From Microbacterium sp. AK031 (GTDB lineage Bacteria; Actinomycetota; Actinomycetes; Actinomycetales; Microbacteriaceae), in the NCBI RefSeq assembly GCF_024807145.1, contig NZ_JANUCA010000003.1, forward strand, positions 124,001 to 188,000: a stretch of DNA of 64,000 bases, read 5' to 3'. Position 1 is the first letter of the stretch. Every line of letters begins with the position of its first letter. The notes under the pieces were generated by a model that made no database searches, was not told where the DNA came from, and saw only the letters and a list, made by a program, of their open reading frames with translations. Made by a program: the position numbers and the translations under genes. Below, one piece after another: positions 26,166 to 34,551 of this stretch.

Positions 26166-29100
26166 ATGAAGGCGCTGTCATGGTTGCGCGCGAAGCCGAA
26201 GACCGCCGCATCCGTTGCGGGTCTCACGGCAGCGGTGGTCGCGATCGGCACACTCGCCTTCGCGTATGAGGGCAATCCGACCACGAAGGTCGATCTGAAC
26301 GACGGCGGCGTCTGGATCACGAAGTCCTCTGCCCTCATGGTCGGCCACTTCAACAACGAGTCCACTCTTCTCGACGGCGGGCTGCGCACCACAGGCGAGG
26401 GCTTCGACATCCTGCAGGACGCCTCGACCGTGCTCGTCACCGACCGCAGCAACGCGACGCTCACCGCCGTCGACTCCGCCCGCGTCTCACTCGGCGACAG
26501 CACCACGATCCCCGGATCGGCGAAGGTCGCGCTCGGCGCGCAGACGGCAGCGATCCTCGACACCGACTCGGGCGACCTCTGGGTCGTGCCCGTGAAGGGC
26601 ATCTCGGGATTCGAGCTGCAGGGAGCCGACCCGCTCGTCGAACTGGGCAAGAACTCCGACGTCACGGTGGGGCAGGACGGCACGGTGTACGCCGTCTCCG
26701 GCGAGAACGCCGAAGTAGTCACCATCCCGGTCGACAACGAGGGTGAAGCGCTCGACCCTCAGTCCGCCGACCTGGGCGAGATCGACACCTCGGTCGCTCC
26801 GTCCATCACAGCGGTCGGCTCGACCCCGGTCGTGCTGTCCCCGGCCGATAGCGCCCTGATGACTCCTGGCGGGTTCCGAACCGAGATCCCCGAAGCCGAT
26901 TCCGCAGTGCTGCAGTACGCCTCCGCGGCGACGGATGCCGTGACCGTGGCGACTGCATCGCAGCTGATCGACGTGCCACTCGACGGTGGCGAGCCGGTCG
27001 TGACGAAGGCAGGCGGCAGCAACGGCACCCCGGCGACTCCGGTGTCGCTGCTCGGCTGCCGCTACGGTGCATGGTCGGGCACCGGCACATTCGTCCGCGA
27101 GTGCCCCGGCGAAGACGACGACATCAATGAAGAGGTACCCGGTGCCGAATCCTCGGCATCCTTGACCTTCCGGGTGAACCGCGACGTCATCATCCTCAAC
27201 GACACCGTCGGCGGCGCAGCGTGGCTCACCGACGAGAGCCTTCAGCAGGTCGACAACTGGGATGACCTGACGCCCCCGGAGGGCGAGACCGAGAACGAAG
27301 AGGACACCACGCAGGAGACCGTGGAGACCACGCTCCCGGTGCGCACGGATGTGAACACGCCGCCCGTCGCAGAGGACGACGAATTCGGGGTACGGCCGGG
27401 TCAGACCACGGCGCTGCCCGTTCTCGACAACGACAACGACCCCGACGGCGACGTGCTGGTCGCCTCGATCGCCGAGCAGCAGCCCTCGATCGGCACGGTG
27501 CAGCCGATCTACGACGGCGGCTCGCTTCAGATCGCCGTGGGAGAGGATGCCTCGGGCGCGGCGTCCTTCGCATATGAGGTGAATGACGGTCGCGGCGGTA
27601 CGGACACCGCGAACGTGAATCTCTCTGTCAAGGACTGGGACACGAACACCGCCCCCAAGCCGAAGCGCACGACGGCACTGGCGATCGAGACCGGCGGAAC
27701 CGTCTCCTACAACATCCTGCCGGACTGGATCGACCCCGAGGGCGACGACATCTACCTGCGGGAGGTCATCGCCGCACCAGGTGACGAAGTCGAATTCACC
27801 ACCGATGGACAGATCACCTATCGCGCCACGGCGAGCCTGCAGGGCCGCAAAGAAGTCGAGATCTCCGTGGCCGATGCGCTCGGCGAGATCGCGACGGGCA
27901 CGCTCGTGCTCGATGTGCGTCCCGCGGGGTCGACGCTGCCGAAGACGAACGCAGATCACGTGATGACCCGTGTCGGCGAGCAGGTGACGGTCTCGCCTCT
28001 CGCGAACGACTCCAGTTCCGGTCAGGAGCCGCTTCGCCTGACCAGGGTGAACGGTGACGAGACGCCAGGGGCGACGATCCTTCCGGACTATCCGAACAAG
28101 ACCTTCACCTTCAGTGCGCCGGCGCCCGGTGTGTACTACGTCCTGTACGAGGTCGCGGCAGGGCCGAACGGGGTGCCAGGGATCGTCCGCATCGACGTGG
28201 CCGACGCGAGCGAGCAGGATCTGCCCCCGGTCGCGGTGCGCGACGTCGCGCTTCTGCCGACCGGTGGTGAGGTGCTGCTGGGCGTCCTGAACAACGACAC
28301 CGACCCGTCCGGCGGCATCCTCGTGATCCAGTCGGTGACGGTGGAGCCCGGAAGCGGCATATCGGTCTCGGTGCTGAACCACGAGTCGCTGCGCATCGGG
28401 GATCAGGGCGCTCTCGATGAACAGGTGCGCATCAGCTATCGGATCTCGAACGGATCCAAGACGGCCGAGGGCGAGGTGGTCGTCATCCCGATCCCCGCGC
28501 CGGACAAGATCCTCCCGCCGGTCACCACGCCGGATCAGGCAGTGGTGCGTGTCGGCGACGTCGTGACCATCCCCGTGCTCGAGAACGACACGAGTCCGAT
28601 CGGCGATGCGCTGTCGCTCGAGCCCGAGCTGGTCGAACCATTCGTCGACCCGGAGGACGGCGAGATCTTCGTCTCTCAGGATACGGTGCGCTTCAAGGCC
28701 GGTGATGAAGCCAAGACCGTCTACGCCACGTACGAGGTGTCGGACACTCGCGGGAACAAGGTCGGCGGATACATCACGATCCAGATCGTGCCAGTGCAGG
28801 ACGAGAATGCCGCTCCGCGCCCGCAGGACATCACGACGCGCGTCTTGAGCGGCAATGTCGCGAACATCGCCGTGCCGTTGGACGGCATCGACGCCGACGG
28901 CGACTCCGTCGAGCTGATCGGCCTCGCCTCGAACCCCAAGAAGGGCCGAATCACCGAGGTCGCGCAGAACTACTTCGTCTATGAGGCGTACGCCGACTCG
29001 GCGGGAGTAGACACGTTCTCGTACCGAGTGCGCGACCGCCTCGGCAAGGAGGGAACGGCCACGATCCGCGTCGGTGTCGCACCCGCGGAGGAGATGAATC

Positions 29101-32100
29101 AGGCGCCATATGCGGTGAAGGATGCTGTCGTGGTGCGGCCGGGGCGCGAGATCGCGGTTCCTGTGATGCTGAACGACTCCGATCCTGAGGGCGACAAGAT
29201 CGCACTCGTCAAGGACGGCCTCGTGATGCCGGAGGATTCGGGGCTCGAAGCCCGCGTCTCAGGGGATCGCGTCCTCGTGCAGGCACCGGATCGCGCGGTC
29301 GAGACATCTCTGCAGTACACGATCAGCGACGCGCGTGGTGCGACGGCTCAGGCGGTGCTGCAGATCACCGTGGACGAGGATGTGCCACTGCTCGCCCCGA
29401 TCGCCCGCGATGACCGAGTGCTGCCGTCGGACCTCATCGACGGCGAGCTCACAAGTGACGTGGACATCCTCGCCAACGATGAGGACCCGGATGGCACGAC
29501 CGAGGGGCTGGACGTCGAGGTAGGCGCGGGAGGCACTCTGCTCGAGGACGGCAAGGTGCGCATCACGGTCGGCGACGAGATGCAGCTGATCCGGTACACG
29601 CTCACCGACCGCGACGACCTGTCGACGTCGGCGTTCATCTTCGTGCCGGCCGTGAAGGATCTGCGACCGTCGCTCACGTCGACGAAGCCCGTCGAAGTCG
29701 TCAGCGGTGAGACCAAAGAGCTGCCACTGGACGAGTACGTGATGGTCGCAGGTGGCGGATCGGTCAAGATCACCGAGCACGCGAAGGTGAGTGCGTCGAA
29801 CGCCGACGGATCCGATCTGGTCAAGGACGCCAGCACCCTCGTCTACACCTCGAAGGCCGGGTACTACGGCGAGGACGGGATCACATTCGAGGTGACCGAC
29901 GGCACCGGTCCCGATGATCCGGAAGGACGCAAGGCCACACTGACGATCCCGATCACCGTGCTGCCCCCGGAGAACCAGCCGCCGACGTTCACCCGCGCCG
30001 AGATCAACGTCGCGCCCGGCGAAGCGGCCACGGCACTCGATCTGGCGGCGTTGACAACAGATCCCGATCCGGAGGATGCCGGCAAGCACGAGTTCTCTCT
30101 CGTCGGCGACCCCGGCAACGGCCTCACGGCCGGCATCGACGACGGCGCGATGCTCAACGTCGAAGCGGCATCCAATGTGAAGAAGGGCACCAGCCAGACG
30201 CTGACCGTCAGGATCACGGATGGCGAGACGGAGCCGATCGAAGGCACAGTGATCGTCAACGTCACGGCATCGACGCGCGCACTGGCGACGGCCAACACCG
30301 ACACGATCGACGAGGCGGATCAGGGCGAGACGATCTCGGTGCCCGTGCTCGCCAACGACTTCAACCCGTTCCCCGAGACCCCGCTGAAGCTCGTCTCCGT
30401 CGCTCCGGAATCCGGCAACGGAAGCGCCACCGTCCAGGGCGATGAGGTGCGGGTCACCCCTGACAGGGAATTCGTCGGCACTCTCGTGGTCAGGTACACG
30501 ATCGAGGATGCCACCGAGGATGCCGACAGGCATGTCGACGGCCGCATCGTGCTGACGGTGCAGGGTGTGCCGGAGGCACCGGGACGCCCGCAGGTGACGA
30601 GCGTGCAGGACCGCACGGTCGTGGTGTCGTTCTCGGCTCCATCGAACAACGGCGCCGAGATCACGCATTACACCGTCTCGAGCACCTCGGGGAGCGCGTA
30701 CAGCAAGCAGTGCGCGTCGACGACGTGCACGCTGGACGGGCTGACGAACAACGTCGAGTACACGTTCCAGGTGGTCGCGACGAACCGCGTCGGTGACTCA
30801 GAACCGTCGGGCGCATCGTCGGTCGCGCGCCCTGATGCGCGCCCCGACACCCCGGTCGCGCCGACTCTCGTCTTCGGCGACAAGTCGCTCAAGGTCGCCT
30901 GGACCACACCGACGACACCGGGCTCACCCGTCGAGTCGTACAACCTTCAGATCTCGCCGGCCCCGCCTTCCGGCATCACTGAGAAGACCGGCGTGACCGG
31001 CAACTCGCTGACCTGGGAAGGGCTGGAGAACGGCACGTCGTATCAGGTCAGGGTGCAGGCGGTGAACCGGGCTCCTGAGCCGTCGACTTACAGCGGCTGG
31101 TCGCTCGCGGAGATCCCGGCAGGTCCGCCGATGCAGCCGGCAGCGCCGACGACGGCTGAGCTGGCGCCGGTCGAGGATCAGGCGCAGATGCAGGTGACCT
31201 GGGCTGCGCCGAACAACAACGGCGATGCGATCGATCGCTACCAGATTCAGGTGCTCAAGGGCGGATCGACCGTGAAGACCATCGACGTCGGTGCCGGGCA
31301 GACCAGCCAGGCGGTGGTCGTGGATACGTCCGAGGACGGGTACACGTATATCGTCCACGCCGAGAACAAGGCGGGTTGGGGGCCGTGGAGTCCTCCGTCG
31401 GCGGAGCGTCGCGGCGCGATCAGGCCGGATGCCCCGAACACGCCGACAATCAGAGCGGAAGATCGGTCGATCGTCATCACCTCGTCGTACAGGTTGACGG
31501 CGGAGCAGCGAAACGGCGCCAGGGACTCGGAGATCAGCTACCAGTACCGGTTGAACGGCGGCAACTGGCAGGGCCTCAGTGGTGACACGATCGGCGGGCT
31601 CAACAACGGCACGGACTACCGGCTGCAGATCCGCGCACTGTCCAACACCGGCACCGGAAGCTACACGGGTGTCGCATCGGCGCAGTCCAATACGGCGAGG
31701 CCCTACGGCCTCCCGCCGCAGCCGAATGCGAGAGCCCAGAACAACGGCTCGAACATCACGCTGAGCTGGAGCAACAACGGCGACAACGGAGCACCGCTCA
31801 CCGCCACGCAGATTCGCATCCGCGATCACAATGGCAACTGGAGCGGCTGGGAGAACGTCGGCAACACCGGCAGTCGACAGGTCGGCAACCCGTACTCGCA
31901 GACGTGGGTGCTTGACGTGCGGGTCCAGAACAAGGCGGGCTGGTCGAGCGTCGCATCCGCCTCCGCCACGACAGACAAGAAGCCCGACCCCAGAGTATGG
32001 GTCACCAAGGGCAGCTATGGCGCGAGCTGCAACAACGGCCCCTGCCTGAAGTTCGTCGTCAACTGGCAGAACATGGATATCGGCTCGGCTCAGGTCTGGT

Positions 32101-32276
32101 GCAATTCGGACCATTACAACCACATCGGAGGCCACACGTACACAGTGAACTTCGACGGCTCGGGTTCGAAGGAGATCGGCTGCTACCAGGGCCAGGATGG
32201 TCTGAATGTGTGGGTCGACATCGTCGGCTGGGGTGGGTCTGTCGACACCGAGAAGAACTTCTGGGCCAGACCGTAG
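26166..32276 (+). CDS. Giant Ig-like/fibronectin type III cell-surface protein (PFNA FN3-like)
   Basis: A 2036-residue exported protein. A short basic leader and one hydrophobic segment (ASVAGLTAAVVAIGTLAFAY) suggest a signal anchor. Residues about 40-370 look like propeller-type beta repeats (LLDGGLRTTGEGFDI, VAVSGEN-like turns). About 11 Ig/cadherin-like modules of some 90 residues follow, each opening with a P-x-A-x-D-D element and a V-L-x-N-D-x-D-P/S-x-G-D turn (for example LPVLDNDNDPDGD). Five FN3 domains follow (such as PEAPGRPQVTSV and RPDAPNTPTI), and a C-terminal domain with four Cys ends in NFWARP. It heads a same-strand run with MoxR, DUF58 and transglutaminase genes as in the bifidobacterial PFNA cluster. 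A role as an adhesive or wall-spanning partner of the secretion system is inferred. Confidence 0.85.
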   Translation: MKALSWLRAKPKTAASVAGLTAAVVAIGTLAFAYEGNPTTKVDLNDGGVWITKSSALMVGHFNNESTLLDGGLRTTGEGFDILQDASTVLVTDRSNATLTAVDSARVSLGDSTTIPGSAKVALGAQTAAILDTDSGDLWVVPVKGISGFELQGADPLVELGKNSDVTVGQDGTVYAVSGENAEVVTIPVDNEGEALDPQSADLGEIDTSVAPSITAVGSTPVVLSPADSALMTPGGFRTEIPEADSAVLQYASAATDAVTVATASQLIDVPLDGGEPVVTKAGGSNGTPATPVSLLGCRYGAWSGTGTFVRECPGEDDDINEEVPGAESSASLTFRVNRDVIILNDTVGGAAWLTDESLQQVDNWDDLTPPEGETENEEDTTQETVETTLPVRTDVNTPPVAEDDEFGVRPGQTTALPVLDNDNDPDGDVLVASIAEQQPSIGTVQPIYDGGSLQIAVGEDASGAASFAYEVNDGRGGTDTANVNLSVKDWDTNTAPKPKRTTALAIETGGTVSYNILPDWIDPEGDDIYLREVIAAPGDEVEFTTDGQITYRATASLQGRKEVEISVADALGEIATGTLVLDVRPAGSTLPKTNADHVMTRVGEQVTVSPLANDSSSGQEPLRLTRVNGDETPGATILPDYPNKTFTFSAPAPGVYYVLYEVAAGPNGVPGIVRIDVADASEQDLPPVAVRDVALLPTGGEVLLGVLNNDTDPSGGILVIQSVTVEPGSGISVSVLNHESLRIGDQGALDEQVRISYRISNGSKTAEGEVVVIPIPAPDKILPPVTTPDQAVVRVGDVVTIPVLENDTSPIGDALSLEPELVEPFVDPEDGEIFVSQDTVRFKAGDEAKTVYATYEVSDTRGNKVGGYITIQIVPVQDENAAPRPQDITTRVLSGNVANIAVPLDGIDADGDSVELIGLASNPKKGRITEVAQNYFVYEAYADSAGVDTFSYRVRDRLGKEGTATIRVGVAPAEEMNQAPYAVKDAVVVRPGREIAVPVMLNDSDPEGDKIALVKDGLVMPEDSGLEARVSGDRVLVQAPDRAVETSLQYTISDARGATAQAVLQITVDEDVPLLAPIARDDRVLPSDLIDGELTSDVDILANDEDPDGTTEGLDVEVGAGGTLLEDGKVRITVGDEMQLIRYTLTDRDDLSTSAFIFVPAVKDLRPSLTSTKPVEVVSGETKELPLDEYVMVAGGGSVKITEHAKVSASNADGSDLVKDASTLVYTSKAGYYGEDGITFEVTDGTGPDDPEGRKATLTIPITVLPPENQPPTFTRAEINVAPGEAATALDLAALTTDPDPEDAGKHEFSLVGDPGNGLTAGIDDGAMLNVEAASNVKKGTSQTLTVRITDGETEPIEGTVIVNVTASTRALATANTDTIDEADQGETISVPVLANDFNPFPETPLKLVSVAPESGNGSATVQGDEVRVTPDREFVGTLVVRYTIEDATEDADRHVDGRIVLTVQGVPEAPGRPQVTSVQDRTVVVSFSAPSNNGAEITHYTVSSTSGSAYSKQCASTTCTLDGLTNNVEYTFQVVATNRVGDSEPSGASSVARPDARPDTPVAPTLVFGDKSLKVAWTTPTTPGSPVESYNLQISPAPPSGITEKTGVTGNSLTWEGLENGTSYQVRVQAVNRAPEPSTYSGWSLAEIPAGPPMQPAAPTTAELAPVEDQAQMQVTWAAPNNNGDAIDRYQIQVLKGGSTVKTIDVGAGQTSQAVVVDTSEDGYTYIVHAENKAGWGPWSPPSAERRGAIRPDAPNTPTIRAEDRSIVITSSYRLTAEQRNGARDSEISYQYRLNGGNWQGLSGDTIGGLNNGTDYRLQIRALSNTGTGSYTGVASAQSNTARPYGLPPQPNARAQNNGSNITLSWSNNGDNGAPLTATQIRIRDHNGNWSGWENVGNTGSRQVGNPYSQTWVLDVRVQNKAGWSSVASASATTDKKPDPRVWVTKGSYGASCNNGPCLKFVVNWQNMDIGSAQVWCNSDHYNHIGGHTYTVNFDGSGSKEIGCYQGQDGLNVWVDIVGWGGSVDTEKNFWARP

Positions 32277-32320
32277 GACGGCTTCGATGAACTTTCGCGA
32301 ACACAGAGGAACGAACTGAA

Positions 32321-33292
32321 ATGACCATGACCCCCGAACAGGCCGCCTGGTTCAAGGGCACCTTCACACGCCTGGTCGACAACATCGACAAGGCTGTGCA
32401 GGGCAAGCGCGAGATCGTCAGCCTGGTTCTGGCATCCATGCTGGCCGAAGGCCACGTGCTCCTCGAGGATGCACCCGGTACAGGAAAGACGAGTCTCGCG
32501 AAGGCGCTGGCCGCGACGGTGCAGGGCACCAGCTCGCGGATCCAGTTCACACCCGACCTGCTGCCCTCCGACGTCACGGGTGTCACCATCTACGATCAGC
32601 AGGCGCACAAGTTCGAGTTCCACAAGGGGCCGATCTTCTCGTCGATCGTGCTCGCGGACGAGATCAACCGCGCCTCCCCGAAGACGCAGTCGGCTCTGCT
32701 GGAGGTCATGGAGGAGTCGAAGGTCACGGTCGACGGCGTCACCCACGAGGCCGGCCGCCCGTTCCTCGTGATCGCGACGCAGAACCCCATCGAGCAGGCC
32801 GGAACGTACAAGCTGCCAGAGGCGCAGCTCGACCGCTTCCTCATCAAGACGTCGATCGGCTACCCCGACCTCGCGGTGACCGAGAGCATCCTCGCGGGCG
32901 CCTCCGATCGCAACCCTTCGTCGAGCCTGTCCGCAGTGATCACCACGAGTGCCGTCGCCGACATGGCAGACCTCGCAGCCACGGCCCACGTCGAGCCGGC
33001 CGTGCTGCGCTACGTCGCCGAACTCGCCGAGGCCACACGCAACGACAGCGGTGTCAGGCTCGGAGTGTCGGTGCGCGGAGCGATCGCGATCATCCGTCTC
33101 GCGAAGGTGTGGGCTGCGGTCCACGGCCGTCACTATGTTCTGCCGGATGACATCAAGACGCTCGTCGCTCCTGCATGGCAGCATCGTCTGCTGCTCGACG
33201 CCGAGGCCGAGTTCGCCGGCACCACTGCGGATGTCGTTCTCGGCCGCGTTCTCGAGACGGTGGCGGCACCTCAGGCGCGAACGGCGGCTTGA
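32321..33292 (+). CDS. MoxR family AAA+ ATPase
   Basis: A cytoplasmic AAA+ ATPase of the MoxR group, chaperone-like proteins that usually work with a DUF58/VWA-type partner. The protein has 323 residues, with Walker A DAPGTGKTS (Lys56), Walker B VLADEINRA, sensor 1 IATQNPIE and the family insert FTPDLLPSDVTG. A MoxR-type lid domain is C-terminal. The stop overlaps the ATG of the DUF58 gene by one base (TGATG). In bifidobacteria the corresponding gene is the AAA-ATP member of the PFNA cluster. Confidence 0.92.
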   Translation: MTMTPEQAAWFKGTFTRLVDNIDKAVQGKREIVSLVLASMLAEGHVLLEDAPGTGKTSLAKALAATVQGTSSRIQFTPDLLPSDVTGVTIYDQQAHKFEFHKGPIFSSIVLADEINRASPKTQSALLEVMEESKVTVDGVTHEAGRPFLVIATQNPIEQAGTYKLPEAQLDRFLIKTSIGYPDLAVTESILAGASDRNPSSSLSAVITTSAVADMADLAATAHVEPAVLRYVAELAEATRNDSGVRLGVSVRGAIAIIRLAKVWAAVHGRHYVLPDDIKTLVAPAWQHRLLLDAEAEFAGTTADVVLGRVLETVAAPQARTAA

Positions 33293-34551
33293 TGACCGCA
33301 GAGACGCTGGCGGCGCCACCCACGACCGACCGTGACGCCGGATGGCGAGACATCGCGGCGGTCATCGGTGCGCGCATCGGCGCACGTCTGCAGAAGATCG
33401 CGAGCGTCATCCGGCCGATGGCCTGGGTGCTCATGGCGCTGGCCGTCGTGTTCTGGATCGTCGGCGCGAGCCTCGGTTGGAGCGAACTGACCCTCACTGC
33501 GGTCATCGTCGCGCTCACTCTGATGCTGTGCGCCATGTTCCTCATCGGACGCACCGAGTACGACGTCACCCTCGACCTCGCCCGCACACGGGTCGTCGTC
33601 GGTGAACGCGCCGTCGGCGCACTCACGCTGTCGAACCCCGGCAGCCGCGCCATCCTCCCCTCCCGTGTCGTGCTGCCCGTCGGCGCCGGGCGCGGTGAGT
33701 TCGGCATCCAACGCCTGGGACCGGGCGACAAGGCGGAGGAGCTGTTCGCCATCCCCACCCAGCGCCGTGGCGTCGTGAAGGTGGGGCCGGTCAGCGTGGT
33801 CCGCGGCGACCCGTTCGGCCTGTTCGAGCGTGCGCACCGGCGTGATGATCCCGTCGATCTCTTCGTGCACCCGCAGACGGTGCTGTTCGACGGCCAGTCG
33901 CTCGGGTTCTTGCGCGATCTCGAAGGGCTTCCCGCCGCCGACCTCTCGCGCGACGACGTGTCATTCCACGCGCTCAACGAGTACCAGCCGGGCGACGACC
34001 TGCGTCACGTGCACTGGCGCTCCACCGCACGCACCGGCGTGATGATGGTGCGGCAGTACGAGGAGACCCGACGTTCGCACTTCGTCATCGGACTCTCCCG
34101 CTCGAGCGGCGAATACGCGACCTCCGAGGACTTCGAGCTCGGGATCTCGGTCGCGGGCTCCGTCGGTCTGCGTGCGATCCGTGATTCGCAGCGTGTCGAC
34201 GTGCGAGTGCAGGGCCGGGAACTGCGAGCCGGCACCGGCAAGCAGCTGCTCGACTCCCTCGCCGCCGTCGAGGCCAGCAAGCCGCGCGACGGCGGCATCT
34301 CCGACCTCAGCGGCGTGATCGCCGCCACGATGCCGCTGGCGAGCGTCGTCGTGCTCGTGTGCGGCACCAGGGTCTCGAATGAAGAACTGCGACTCGCCTG
34401 CGCGCGGCTTCCGTTCGGCGCTCGCGTGATGGTCGTCGTCGCCGACAGCACAGCCGAGTCGCCCGCCCTTCGCCGCATCGGTGAGGCCGATGTCGTCAGC
34501 GTCGGCGCCCTGCAGCAGATTCCCCTGGCACTTCAGAAGGTCCTCGCATGA
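33292..34551 (+). CDS. DUF58 domain membrane protein
   Basis: A 419-residue protein with two N-terminal transmembrane helices (MAWVLMALAVVFWIVGASLG and a following one), then a beta-rich region and the DUF58 signature ALNEYQPGDDLRHVHWRSTA with MVRQYEE after it. DUF58 proteins are VWA-like and are regularly encoded beside MoxR ATPases. The start is fixed by the TGATG overlap at 33290-33294. The 3' end overlaps the next gene by 4 bp. The function is unknown; it is likely a MoxR client at the membrane. Confidence 0.9.
   Translation: MTAETLAAPPTTDRDAGWRDIAAVIGARIGARLQKIASVIRPMAWVLMALAVVFWIVGASLGWSELTLTAVIVALTLMLCAMFLIGRTEYDVTLDLARTRVVVGERAVGALTLSNPGSRAILPSRVVLPVGAGRGEFGIQRLGPGDKAEELFAIPTQRRGVVKVGPVSVVRGDPFGLFERAHRRDDPVDLFVHPQTVLFDGQSLGFLRDLEGLPAADLSRDDVSFHALNEYQPGDDLRHVHWRSTARTGVMMVRQYEETRRSHFVIGLSRSSGEYATSEDFELGISVAGSVGLRAIRDSQRVDVRVQGRELRAGTGKQLLDSLAAVEASKPRDGGISDLSGVIAATMPLASVVVLVCGTRVSNEELRLACARLPFGARVMVVVADSTAESPALRRIGEADVVSVGALQQIPLALQKVLA

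Noticed and set aside
26487..28382. Large minus-strand open frame (631 codons) opposite the Ig/FN3 gene
   Set aside because: It is a shadow of high-GC codon bias; the plus-strand product has clear domains and the minus one none.
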